64,000 bases of DNA. Source: JANQRX01 sp963663975. Its GTDB lineage: Bacteria > Pseudomonadota > Alphaproteobacteria > Rhizobiales > Kaistiaceae. The notes beneath the pieces were generated by a model. It did no database searches. It was not told where the DNA came from and saw only the letters and a list, made by a program, of their open reading frames with translations. Numbering within the stretch: position 1 is the stretch's first letter; each line of letters starts with the position of its first letter. Shown here in pieces: positions 52,667 through 61,644 of this stretch. Where the stretch lies: the NCBI GenBank assembly GCA_963663975.2, contig CAXXRA010000015.1, positions 806,001 through 870,000 on the forward strand, in the 5' to 3' direction. The position numbers and the translations under genes were made by a program.

Positions 52667-55600
52667 CCGGTTTCGCCGAACTGGCCGTCACCACGAATTT
52701 CTCTTTCCTGCGCGGCGCCTCGCACCCGGAGGAACTGGCCTTCGAGGCCGCGCGGCTGGGTCTTGCCGGCATGGCGGTAACCGACCGCAACTCCCTGGCC
52801 GGCGTGGTGCGCGGCCATTTGGCGGCCAGGGAAGCCGGCCTCGCCTATGCGGTCGGATGCCGTCTGGTGTTTCGCGATTCGACGCCGGACATCCTCGCCT
52901 GGCCGACCGACCGCGCCGCCTATGGCCGGCTTTGCCGGTTGCTCACCCTCGGCAATCGGCGGGCCGAGAAAGGCTCGTGCCATCTCGACCTGGAGGATCT
53001 GCTTGCCTGGGGTTCGGGCCTGATGCTCGGCGTTTGCCCGGGCGCCCGGCCTGACGATCGCCTCAACACTACCCTGGGACGCCTGAGAGATGCTCTTCCG
53101 GAGGCGATCCGGTTGATGGCCGGCATGACCTACGGACCGGGGGATCACCGCCGTCTGGCACTGCTCGAGAGAACCGCGCAGCGCTTCGGCGCACCGCTTC
53201 TGGCCACCAACCAACCGCTCTTTCACCGGCCGGAGCGGCGGCAAATGCAGGACGTCGTCACCTGCATCCGCGAGCACACCACACTGGCCGCGGCCGGCAG
53301 GTTGCTGGCCGCCAATGGCGAACGCCACCTCAAGGAGCCGGCCGAGATGGCCCGCATCTTTGGCGACTGGCCGCAGGCGATTCGCGAAACGGAGGTCGTT
53401 CTGGAACGGCTGTCCTTCAGCCTGGAAGAGTTGCGTTATCAGTATCCCGACGAACCCACCGGTCGCGCTGCGACTCCCCAGGAGGCGCTGGAAATCCTGA
53501 CCGAGGAAGGGGCGCACCAGCGCTATCCCGCCGGGGTTCCGGCCAAGGTCGAGGCCACACTCGACCATGAACTGAAGCTCATCGCCGAGCTCCGCTACGC
53601 ACCCTATTTTCTCACCGTTCACGACATCGTCCGCTTCGCCCGCCAACGCGGCATCCTGGCCCAGGGGCGCGGCTCGGCCGCCAATTCCGCCGTCTGTTTC
53701 GTCCTCGGCATAACCGAGGTCGACCCGGAGCGATCCGATCTTCTGTTCGAACGCTTCATCTCGGCGGAACGCAACGAGCCCCCCGATATCGATGTCGACT
53801 TCGAACATGAGCGGCGTGAAGAAGTGATGCAGTACATTTACGAAAAATACGGCCGCGAACGTGCCGGGCTTGCCGCGACCGTCATCACCTATCGCTCACG
53901 CTCTGCGGTGCGCGAGGTCGGCAAGGCCTTCGGTCTGTCGGAAGACGCAGTCGGCGCGCTGTCGGGCACCGTCTGGGGCTGGTCGAATGGCGGCGTGCGC
54001 GAAACCGACGTCCGCCGCGTGGGGCTCGACCCGGCCGAACGCACCATGGCGCAGGTGATGGCGGTGACCGAGGAGATCGCCGGTTTTCCCCGGCACCTGT
54101 CCCAGCATGCCGGTGGCTTCGTCATCACCCGCGACCGGCTCGACGAAGTCTGTCCGATCATGAACGCGGCGATGGACGACCGCACCACCGTCGAGTGGGA
54201 CAAGGACGATCTCGACGCCCTCGGTATCCTGAAAATCGACGTCCTGGCGCTCGGCATGCTGTCCTGCATTCGTCGCGCCTTCGACTTCATGGACAAGCAC
54301 TATGGCGGGTCGCCGAGCCTGGCCACGATTCCGGCCGAAGACCCGGCCGTCTACCGCATGCTCCACCGCGCCGATTCGGTAGGCGTCTTCCAGGTGGAAA
54401 GCCGGGCGCAGATGTCGATGCTGCCGCGCCTCAAGCCGTCCAAATTCTACGACCTCGTCATCGAGGTCGCGATCGTGCGTCCCGGTCCGATCCAGGGCGA
54501 CATGGTTCACCCCTATCTGCGCCGGCGCGACGGAATTGAGAAGGTCGTCTATCCCGCGCCGTCACCCGAACACGGACCGCCCGATGAACTCGAACGTGTT
54601 CTTGGCAAGACTCTGGGCGTGCCTCTCTTTCAGGAGCAGGCGATGAAGATCGCCATCGTCGCCGCCGGCTTCACTCCCGGCGAAGCCGACAAATTACGCC
54701 GCGCCATGGCAACCTTCAGAAGGGTCGGCACGATCGGCACCTTCCGCCGGAAGATGGTCGAGGGCATGACCGCCCGCGGCTACGATCGCGAATTCGCCGA
54801 ACGCTGCTTCCGGCAGATCGAGGGTTTCGGCGAATACGGTTTTCCCGAAAGCCACGCGGCGAGTTTTGCCCTTCTGGTCTACGCCTCATGCTGGCTCAAA
54901 TGCCACTACCCGGATGCGTTCTGCGCTGCGCTGCTCAATGCCCAGCCCATGGGCTTCTACGCACCGGCACAGATCGTCCGCGACGCCGAACGCCACGGCG
55001 TCGCCGTCCGTCCCGTCGACATCAATCATTCCGACTGGGATGCCACGCTTGAGGACTCCGAGCATGGTGGAGGCCAGGGCGATCGGCCGCCGCTGCACGA
55101 ATCCCATGCCGAGATGAGGGACGACATCCGCACCACCCATGCCGTCCGTCTCGGTCTGCGTCAGATCAAGGGTCTGCGCCAGGACAACGCCGGCAAGCTG
55201 ACCGCGGCGCGGGCTGGCGGCTACGATTCGGTGCGCGATTTGTGGCTCCGCTCCGGCCTGTCGCGCGCCGCCATCGAACGTCTTACCGACGCCGACGCCT
55301 TTCGCTCGATCGGTCTCACCCGGCGCGACGCCCTGTGGGCAGCCCGTGGACTGGGCACCAAGGGATCGGGGGCGGGAGCGACGGATCGGCTGCCGCTGTT
55401 CGATGTCGCGAAGCTCAACGACATTCAACGCGAGCCGGATTTTGACCTGCCGCCGATGCCGGTCGGCGAGCACGTCGTCAACGACTACCGCTATCTCAGC
55501 CTGTCACTGAAGGCCCATCCGCTGAGCCTGCTGCGGGATCGGCTTGCCCGCCGGAATATCGTGACCAACGCGACGCTCGCCAAAACCGGGAATGGGCGGC

Positions 55601-56049
55601 GCGTTTCGATCGCCGGGCTGGTCATCATTCGCCAGCGCCCGGGTACGGCCAAGGGCGTCATCTTCATGACGCTGGAGGACGAGACCGATATCGCCAACAT
55701 CATCGTCTGGCCGAAGACCTTCGAACGTTTCCGGCCGGTCGTTCTGGGCGCGCGGCTGGTCAAGGTCACCGGCCGGGTGCAAAGCGAAAGCGGCGTCATT
55801 CATGTGATCGCCGATCAGCTGGAGGATCTGACGCCGATGCTGTCGATCCTGGCGACCGATACCGAGGGGATCGAACCGTTCGCCCGCGGCGACGAAGTCA
55901 AGCACCCGCAGGTCGACATGCGCGAGAAGATCGGCCCGCGCACCCGTCTCGTCAGCCTGGCCAGGGAGGAGCCGGGAATCGTCCGCGATCTTGCTGAACT
56001 GGCCAAATCGGCCGGAAAAGTCATGCCCAAGGGGCGCAACTTCCACTGA
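52663..56049 (+). CDS. dnaE2: Error-prone DNA polymerase III alpha subunit DnaE2
   Basis: A 1128-residue C-family polymerase, typical for DnaE2. The N-terminal PHP domain begins FAELAVTTNFSFLRGASHPE. The palm carries ARQRGILAQGRGSAANSAVC and the catalytic aspartates in PPDIDVDFEHERREEVMQYI. The finger/tail region has VPLFQEQAMKIAIVAAGFTP and GFPESHAASFALLVYASCWL. The C-terminal OB domain (VSIAGLVIIRQRPGTAKGVI) lacks the long tau-binding tail of replicative DnaE1. It performs lesion bypass with ImuB during SOS. Confidence 0.96.
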   Translation: MTGFAELAVTTNFSFLRGASHPEELAFEAARLGLAGMAVTDRNSLAGVVRGHLAAREAGLAYAVGCRLVFRDSTPDILAWPTDRAAYGRLCRLLTLGNRRAEKGSCHLDLEDLLAWGSGLMLGVCPGARPDDRLNTTLGRLRDALPEAIRLMAGMTYGPGDHRRLALLERTAQRFGAPLLATNQPLFHRPERRQMQDVVTCIREHTTLAAAGRLLAANGERHLKEPAEMARIFGDWPQAIRETEVVLERLSFSLEELRYQYPDEPTGRAATPQEALEILTEEGAHQRYPAGVPAKVEATLDHELKLIAELRYAPYFLTVHDIVRFARQRGILAQGRGSAANSAVCFVLGITEVDPERSDLLFERFISAERNEPPDIDVDFEHERREEVMQYIYEKYGRERAGLAATVITYRSRSAVREVGKAFGLSEDAVGALSGTVWGWSNGGVRETDVRRVGLDPAERTMAQVMAVTEEIAGFPRHLSQHAGGFVITRDRLDEVCPIMNAAMDDRTTVEWDKDDLDALGILKIDVLALGMLSCIRRAFDFMDKHYGGSPSLATIPAEDPAVYRMLHRADSVGVFQVESRAQMSMLPRLKPSKFYDLVIEVAIVRPGPIQGDMVHPYLRRRDGIEKVVYPAPSPEHGPPDELERVLGKTLGVPLFQEQAMKIAIVAAGFTPGEADKLRRAMATFRRVGTIGTFRRKMVEGMTARGYDREFAERCFRQIEGFGEYGFPESHAASFALLVYASCWLKCHYPDAFCAALLNAQPMGFYAPAQIVRDAERHGVAVRPVDINHSDWDATLEDSEHGGGQGDRPPLHESHAEMRDDIRTTHAVRLGLRQIKGLRQDNAGKLTAARAGGYDSVRDLWLRSGLSRAAIERLTDADAFRSIGLTRRDALWAARGLGTKGSGAGATDRLPLFDVAKLNDIQREPDFDLPPMPVGEHVVNDYRYLSLSLKAHPLSLLRDRLARRNIVTNATLAKTGNGRRVSIAGLVIIRQRPGTAKGVIFMTLEDETDIANIIVWPKTFERFRPVVLGARLVKVTGRVQSESGVIHVIADQLEDLTPMLSILATDTEGIEPFARGDEVKHPQVDMREKIGPRTRLVSLAREEPGIVRDLAELAKSAGKVMPKGRNFH

Positions 56050-56112
56050 TCGCAACCGCCCCTGTGGTGGTGATCACAACCCGGCCTTGTGCTGCCCCCA
56101 CCATACAACATC

Positions 56113-56128
56113 GGCCCGAAGTCGGGCC
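56113..56128. other. GC-rich hairpin after dnaE2
   Basis: GGCCCGA-AG-TCGGGCC forms a 7-bp stem with a two-base loop, 64 bp after the dnaE2 stop. No T run follows. It may end the SOS transcript; otherwise the 250-bp gap holds the Fur box and nothing else. Confidence 0.3.
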
Positions 56129-56250
56129 CATCGGCCCGACACGAGATTCGGAGTACTGGCAGATGTTCCGATTTGGCGCCCTCCGGCCCGCCGCCGGCGC
56201 CGCCGACTTGGCGCAGGTAGATCGCATCAATGTGATCCGATGGACTTGAA

Positions 56251-56269
56251 AATGAAAATCATTCTCATT
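56251..56269. promoter_or_regulatory. Fur box upstream of the di-heme/PhnCDE-type operon
   Basis: AATGAAAATCATTCTCATT is a 19-bp palindrome (16 of 19 positions self-complementary) very close to the classical Fur consensus of overlapping GATAAT/ATTATC-type hexamers. Similar hexamers extend on both sides (TGAAAATG, CATTATCAT). It lies 33 bp before the first start codon, in AT-rich DNA unlike the surroundings, so repression by Fur with iron is likely. A related regulator of the Fur family (Mur, Zur) is possible. Confidence 0.8.
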
Positions 56270-56302
56270 ATCATATAGAAAACGTCTGGTTGGAGACCCG
56301 GT

Positions 56303-58183
56303 ATGAAACGTTGTCTGGCGCATCTGGTGGCGAGCGTGGCCCTGTTCGGCTGGCTGGCGGGCCCCTCGGCGGCGCATATCGTCATCGAGGAACCCTGGCA
56401 TCCGGCGGCTGCGGCCTACCGAACGATGATGTTCCTGGGCGATCTGCAACCGGTGCCGTGGAGCGGGATCGCCTTCGCCTATCACTTTCACAACCAGGCG
56501 GCCGTCGGCAATCGTCCAGCGGTCGACTTCGTCAACGGCCTCGCCGGCGGGCTTTCCCAGGCGATCGACGAAGCGATCGTGGCGGAGGACCGGCAGGCGC
56601 TCTACGCCGCCGCCACGACCGCCCTTTCGCGACTGGTCCAGAAAGCACTCGACCTCGCCCGGGCCTCGTTGGCAACGCCCGGCACCGCCCGACGCCACCT
56701 CGACGACGCCCGCGCTCTCTACCGGGCGCTCGACGATTTCGTGCAGCAGGCCGATCCCGATGGCGCCCGCGCGATCGGCCTGGCCTGGCTCGAATTGTCC
56801 AACAGCGTCGGCTCCGCAGGCGTTTTCGGACGCGGCGCAGCGCCGACCGATGAGGCGGATTTCGACGCCGCCAGCACCGTGATCGCCGACTATTTGGTCG
56901 CCAATTTCGAACCGACCTCCGTCACCGAGCGCACCAGCATGGTGCCCTTGCCGGAAACGATCGTCGCCGAATCGGGCGAGGTCGCTGTCGCGCCCTGGCT
57001 GCCGCCGGGCACAAATTTGAACGACCAGGTCCCGTTGCCGAAGCTCTTCCTCAATTTCGAAGAGAAGGGCATCGACGAGGCCGACCTGCCGCTGATCGCC
57101 TATGGCGACATGTTGTTCGACAGCCCTGAGATTTTTGGCGATCCGGCCAGATCGCTCGGGCTCACCTGTTCGACCTGCCACAATCGGAGCGACATCAATC
57201 AGGCGTTTTTTATCCCCGGCATCAGTCCGCAGGCCGGCGCAGTTGATGTTGACGGCCATTTCTTCAATTCCCTCTTCAACGACCGCAGGGATGACGCGCT
57301 CGACATCCCGAGCCTGCGCGGTATCCGCTTCCTCGGGCCATATGGCCGGGACGGGCGACTGGCGAGCCTGCGCGAGTTCACGCGCACTGTCATCGTCAGT
57401 GAGTTTGCCGGCGATGAGCCGACCCCGTTCATGCTCGACACATTGGTCGCCTACATGCTGGAGTTCGATCTCCTGCCGAACGGCAAGGTCGACGGCCAGG
57501 GGATACTGACAAATCGCGCATCGGCCGCGGCGCAACGGGGCGAGACGCTGTTTCGCCGGCCCTTCGCCGAGTTGGATGGCAGATCCTGCGCCAGCTGCCA
57601 CATCCCGTCCGCCAACTTCATCGACCGGCGGTCGCACGACATCGGCTCGGGCGAGGCAAGTTATGACAATGCACGCGATGGTGCCTTCGACACCCCGACC
57701 CTGCTCGGCACCCGCTTCACCGCGCCCTATTTCCACGACGGGTCGCTGCCCACGCTGGCCGGCGTGGTCGACTGGTTCGACGCCACCTTCGAGCTTGGTC
57801 TGGCCGATGACGAGAGGGCGGACCTCACTGCTTACGTGGAGGCAGTCGGAGATTCCGACGAGCCGTATCAGATCTTCGACGATCGCAACACGCCCTTCCG
57901 CCTCGCCTGGGAGGAGTTGACCACCTTCGCCTCCACCCTCGACACGCTGCTGCCCAAGCGCGATGCTTTCCACGCCCGGCTTCTGATCGACACGGTCGCG
58001 CCCGACCTCGTCGCCGACGCCAGCGTGATGGGCAATTTTGCTGCCAAGCCGGACGTCTACCGGCTGTCGGCGGTGCTTGAAGAGGTCGGCAAGGCCATCG
58101 ACGAGCGCGCGTGGGACTTGGCCCAGGACCGGTGGCAGGCGTTCAAGGCGCTGCAGGACCGGCTTGACCCGGAGATGTTCTGA
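56303..58183 (+). CDS. Periplasmic di-heme cytochrome c peroxidase/MauG-like protein with novel N-terminal domain
   Basis: A 626-residue exported protein. The signal peptide (LVASVALFGWLAGPSAA) is cut before HIVIEEPWH. Residues ~25-240 form a helical domain I do not recognise, rich in histidine and acidic residues near its start (FAYHFHNQAAVGN). Residues ~250-560 are a di-heme peroxidase domain with heme motifs CSTCH (Cys289) and CASCH (Cys429), the LRGIRFLGPYGRDGRLASLR region and TRFTAPYFHDGSLPTLAGVV. Ends with a helical tail. GGAG lies 8 bp before the ATG. It is the first gene after the Fur box, and the ABC transporter starts 2 bp downstream. Confidence 0.85.
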   Translation: MKRCLAHLVASVALFGWLAGPSAAHIVIEEPWHPAAAAYRTMMFLGDLQPVPWSGIAFAYHFHNQAAVGNRPAVDFVNGLAGGLSQAIDEAIVAEDRQALYAAATTALSRLVQKALDLARASLATPGTARRHLDDARALYRALDDFVQQADPDGARAIGLAWLELSNSVGSAGVFGRGAAPTDEADFDAASTVIADYLVANFEPTSVTERTSMVPLPETIVAESGEVAVAPWLPPGTNLNDQVPLPKLFLNFEEKGIDEADLPLIAYGDMLFDSPEIFGDPARSLGLTCSTCHNRSDINQAFFIPGISPQAGAVDVDGHFFNSLFNDRRDDALDIPSLRGIRFLGPYGRDGRLASLREFTRTVIVSEFAGDEPTPFMLDTLVAYMLEFDLLPNGKVDGQGILTNRASAAAQRGETLFRRPFAELDGRSCASCHIPSANFIDRRSHDIGSGEASYDNARDGAFDTPTLLGTRFTAPYFHDGSLPTLAGVVDWFDATFELGLADDERADLTAYVEAVGDSDEPYQIFDDRNTPFRLAWEELTTFASTLDTLLPKRDAFHARLLIDTVAPDLVADASVMGNFAAKPDVYRLSAVLEEVGKAIDERAWDLAQDRWQAFKALQDRLDPEMF

Positions 58184-58185
58184 CC

Positions 58186-59070
58186 ATGCAAATCAGCTGT
58201 GTTTTATCCCTACCGAAGGCCCTCGCGGCGCTGGCGTTCGGTGCCGTCCTCACCATCTCGGCGGCGCCGGCATGGTCCGAGGAAGAGCTTGTGCTTGCCT
58301 TCATCCCCCAGGAGAACCCCGAAAAGCTGATCGGCGATATTGATGTCATCTCAACCTGGCTGGCGGGCCAGATCGGGGTTCCGGTGCGCGGTTTCGTCAC
58401 CAATGACCACGCCGCGGCGGTTGAGGCTCTGCGCAATGGCGATGCCGATATCTCCTTCATGGGCGCGCTGCCCTATGTGATCGCCAACCAGGAGATCGGT
58501 GCGCGGGCGATCCTGTCGGAGATCTATCGCGGCAGTCCCATCTATACCGGGCGAATCTTCGTGCGCCGCGACAGCGGCATCGAGACCGTTGCCGATTTGC
58601 GCGAGCGTACCATTGCCTTCGCCGATCCCATCTCCGAATCCGGCTACCTCTACCCGCTCGACATTTTCGTCCAGGACGGTCTCTTGGAACGGGGCGAGGA
58701 CGCCAACCGGTTTTTCGACAAAATATACTTTGCCGGCGGCTATCAGCAGGCCATGCAGGCCATGGCCAACGGTCTGGTCGATGCCGCCGGAGCGAGCCAG
58801 TTCGCCGAGCTCCTGCTGTCGCCCGAGCAACAGGCGGAGGTCACCTGGATCGCCGAATCGGCACCGATTCCCTCGCACACGGTCATCGCTCGACCTGATC
58901 TCGATCCGGACCTCGAACAGCGCTTCGTGACCGCCATGCTGCGCCTCAATCAACCGGAATTCAGGTCGTTGCTGCAGCATGTCTACAGCCCGGACGGCTA
59001 TGTCGTGGCCGACCCGGCCGACTATGACGGTGTCGGCGAGATTGCGCGCGCCTACGGCCTGATCGACTGA
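58186..59070 (+). CDS. PhnD/SsuA-like periplasmic substrate-binding protein
   Basis: A 294-residue exported binding protein. Signal peptide residues ~1-31 (ALAALAFGAVLTISAAPAWS). The mature part LVLAFIPQENPEKLIGDID, FVTNDHAAAVEALRNGDADI, SFMGALPYVIAN and RTIAFADPISESGYLYPLDI matches the phosphonate/phosphite-type (PhnD) fold. In this family the pocket accepts varied oxyanions, so the ligand is not fixed by homology. It starts 2 bp after the di-heme gene, in the same Fur-box operon, with ATPase and permease following. Confidence 0.88.
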   Translation: MQISCVLSLPKALAALAFGAVLTISAAPAWSEEELVLAFIPQENPEKLIGDIDVISTWLAGQIGVPVRGFVTNDHAAAVEALRNGDADISFMGALPYVIANQEIGARAILSEIYRGSPIYTGRIFVRRDSGIETVADLRERTIAFADPISESGYLYPLDIFVQDGLLERGEDANRFFDKIYFAGGYQQAMQAMANGLVDAAGASQFAELLLSPEQQAEVTWIAESAPIPSHTVIARPDLDPDLEQRFVTAMLRLNQPEFRSLLQHVYSPDGYVVADPADYDGVGEIARAYGLID

Positions 59071-59081
59071 GGCCGCCGCGG

Positions 59082-59861
59082 TTGAGCGATCCGGCTATCG
59101 ACATTGCCGGCCTCGCCCACCGCTACCAGGGCGCCGCCGCGCCGACTCTGAGCATCGCCCGATTGTCGATTCTTGCCCGCGAACGCGTGGCTCTCATCGG
59201 CACTTCGGGTGCCGGCAAGTCGACGCTGCTCAACCTGATCGACGGCCGGCTGAGGGGTTGGACCGGAAGCGCCAACGTGCTCGGACTGGCCCTCCAAACC
59301 GATCGCTCGCCGCCGCGCGACCATCGCCGCCGCACCGGTTTCGTCTTTCAGGAGTTTGCTCTGGTCGAACAGGCGACGGCGTTCCGCAACGTCATGAACG
59401 GCCGCCTCGGCCACATGCCCGTGAGACGGTCGCTGTTCGGGCTGTATCGGCCGGCCGACGCTGCCTCCGTCGACCGGGCGCTGCACGATGTCGGTCTCGA
59501 CGACTTCGCCGCCCGCCGTGCGGAGCGCCTGAGCGGCGGGCAGCGGCAGCGTGTCGCCATCGCCCGTTGCCTGGCCCAGCAACCCGACCTGATCCTGGCC
59601 GACGAACCGGTCGCCAGTCTCGATCCGGTCAATGCCCGATCGGTGCTGACGACGCTGCGTGATGCTGCCGAGCAGCGCGGTGCGGCACTTGTCATATCCT
59701 CGCACCAGCCGGACCTGGTCGCCGACTATGTCGACCGTTTTGTCGCCCTCGATGGCGGAGCGGTGGTCTATGACGGCCCGGCGGCGGGCTTCGACGACAG
59801 CCGGTTTGCCGCCGTCTATGGCGGACGACCGGACGATTCCTCGCAGGTCGACCCGACATGA
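59082..59861 (+). CDS. PhnC-like ABC transporter ATPase
   Basis: A ~259-residue ATPase with TTG start at 59082, 11 bp after the binding-protein stop; no ATG fits. Walker A is GTSGAGKST, Q-loop FVFQEFALVEQATAFRNVMN (the NVMNGRLGH part is characteristic of PhnC), signature LSGGQRQRVAIARCLA, Walker B LILADEPVASLDP and H-loop SSHQPDLV. The extension after the Q-loop (VRRSLFGLYRPADAASVDRA) also occurs in PhnC. It overlaps the permease start by 4 bp. Confidence 0.9.
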   Translation: MSDPAIDIAGLAHRYQGAAAPTLSIARLSILARERVALIGTSGAGKSTLLNLIDGRLRGWTGSANVLGLALQTDRSPPRDHRRRTGFVFQEFALVEQATAFRNVMNGRLGHMPVRRSLFGLYRPADAASVDRALHDVGLDDFAARRAERLSGGQRQRVAIARCLAQQPDLILADEPVASLDPVNARSVLTTLRDAAEQRGAALVISSHQPDLVADYVDRFVALDGGAVVYDGPAAGFDDSRFAAVYGGRPDDSSQVDPT

Positions 59862-60655
59862 GCCGGGTCCGCGATGGCTCGGGCGAAGACGGCAGACGCG
59901 ACCGTCCACCCTGGGGGCCCTATCTGGTTTCGGTCGCGCTGGCGGTGCTGGTGCTGTGGGCGTGGACCGGAAGCGAGGTCGATCTTGGCCGGCTCGCAGC
60001 CGGCGGCGGTCGCATCGTCGAGTTCATCGGCCGCATGTTCCCGCCCGACCTGACGGTCCTGCCGATCGTCTTCGAGGCGTCTGCCGAAACCATCCGGATC
60101 GCGGTTCTGGGCACCGTCGGCAGCGTCATTCTGTCGGTGATCCTGGGGCCACTCGCCGTTCGCACACTGATGCCGCGCTTCGTCTCCGCCCCGGTGATCT
60201 GGCTGCTGGCGACGATCCGCGCCGTGCCGATCATTCTGGTCGCCATGCTGATGGTGGGCGCGGTCGGCCTCGGCCCTCTTCCCGGTATCCTGGCGATCGC
60301 TTTCCATGCCACCGGCATGTTGGCCAAGTTCTATGCAGAGGCCATCGAGGGCGTCGACCGGGCACCGATCGACGCACTGGACAGCACCGGTGCGAGTTTT
60401 CTCCAGCGCCTCAGATTCGGAGTGTGGCCGCAGATCGCCCCCGACCTGGTGCGCGACACCCTGTTCCGCTTCGAGATGAATCTGCGTGAGTCGCTGATTC
60501 TGGGCGTGGTCGGCGCCGGCGGCATCGGTTTCTATATCCAGACCTATGTGCGCGCCTTCCAATACGACAAGGTCTCGACGTTGACGGTGGTGGTGGTGAT
60601 GTTCGTGCTCGTCATCGAACTGGCCAATGGCGCCATCCGGCGCTTGCTGCGATGA
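59858..60655 (+). CDS. PhnE-like ABC transporter permease
   Basis: A 265-residue inner-membrane permease with about six helices. The cytoplasmic coupling region EAIEGVDRAPIDALDSTGAS resembles the EAA loop of phosphonate permeases, followed by FGVWPQIAPDLVRDTLFRFE and the family motif NLRESLILGVVGAGGIGFYI. ATGA overlap with the ATPase. Single permease, so it would form a homodimer. Last gene of the Fur-box operon; the following 200 bp to the convergent exonuclease hold no recognisable gene. Confidence 0.9.
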   Translation: MSRVRDGSGEDGRRDRPPWGPYLVSVALAVLVLWAWTGSEVDLGRLAAGGGRIVEFIGRMFPPDLTVLPIVFEASAETIRIAVLGTVGSVILSVILGPLAVRTLMPRFVSAPVIWLLATIRAVPIILVAMLMVGAVGLGPLPGILAIAFHATGMLAKFYAEAIEGVDRAPIDALDSTGASFLQRLRFGVWPQIAPDLVRDTLFRFEMNLRESLILGVVGAGGIGFYIQTYVRAFQYDKVSTLTVVVVMFVLVIELANGAIRRLLR

Positions 60656-60857
60656 GGTCGGGCGTGCCGAGGCCCAACGCGCAGTTGCGCTGACCAAGCC
60701 GACCGACGGCCTGGCCGACGGGCGGCCGGTGGGCGAGGCCTCGGGGCGCGAATGGCGAACGCTGCCGCGATGGGGGATCGGCCTGACGCAAATCGTCAGC
60801 GGCAATACCTCTTCCTCCACGAGGCGGGCCATTGCATTGGCCGAGCCTGCCGGCGGT

Positions 60858-61487
60858 TCAGTCCCGCGGCCGCAAGAAACCGTCTGGATGCGGTGGCGCC
60901 CGGCCGGCCAGGCGCAGCAGCCTGCTCAGCAGCGTTGCGTAGCCGCGGGCGTCGTCGATCGCCCGATGGGTGTGTTCGTGCTCGCCAAGCCAGCTTGCCG
61001 GAAACTTGATATCGCCGGTGTGAGGCGCTGTCCGGTTGAACACGCCCGAAATGTACGTGTCGATGTCCAGCGCACTGGCGGTGAAGATGTTTCGTCCCCA
61101 ATGAGGCACGTCCAGAAGATAGCTGTCGGCGAATGTCCGCAGGTAGTGATCGATCCAGAACCCGTCGAATGTCAGAGGCCGCGCGGCGAAAGAACGCTTG
61201 CCGTCAAAGCCCTCGACCCAGTCGGCAAAACGCGGCATGACGCCTTCCGCCGGTTCCGCGTTCGACGTTGCGGTTAGCCAGGCCTCGGGTTGGGTCTGCC
61301 ACCAGGCCATCGTCCGCTTATCCGCCTGTCGGTCGGAGCGTGGCTGCAAAACCGCTTCGAACTCACCCACCATATCGCCGTCCTCGCGCACGACAACACT
61401 GGCAAAGCTCAACATGGAATTCGTCGTCGGGCTGGGCCCGTCGCTCTCGATATCGGTCACAAAATAGTGGGCCAGCTTCTTCGTCAT
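60858..61487 (-). CDS. DEDDh-type 3'-5' exonuclease
   Basis: A 209-residue exonuclease of the RNase T/DnaQ superfamily. ExoI is FVTDIESDGPSP (DxE), ExoII lies in AARPLTFDGFWIDHYL and ExoIII is HTHRAIDDARGYA with the catalytic His and Asp. The GDIKFPASWLGEHEHTHRA context resembles single-domain exonucleases of unknown role in Alphaproteobacteria. It is a stand-alone protein without polymerase or UvrC-type partner domains. Confidence 0.85.
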   Translation of the reverse strand: MTKKLAHYFVTDIESDGPSPTTNSMLSFASVVVREDGDMVGEFEAVLQPRSDRQADKRTMAWWQTQPEAWLTATSNAEPAEGVMPRFADWVEGFDGKRSFAARPLTFDGFWIDHYLRTFADSYLLDVPHWGRNIFTASALDIDTYISGVFNRTAPHTGDIKFPASWLGEHEHTHRAIDDARGYATLLSRLLRLAGRAPPHPDGFLRPRD

Positions 61488-61644
61488 CCGCCGGTCGTTC
61501 GGTTCTTGGTGATCAGGCGCTGGCTTTGAAATAACGCCTGCACTCCGGCCGTCATCCTCGCCCGCCTGGCGACCCTGCCGCGCCTCGGCAGCCGATCGAA
61601 CCCAAATGGATCGGCCGGATCGCCCGCTGGTGATTTGCGCGCCT

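Noticed and set aside
56021..57973. 650-codon minus-strand open frame over the di-heme gene
   Set aside because: The plus strand has a signal peptide and two CxxCH motifs; the opposite frame has no domain and crosses the Fur box.
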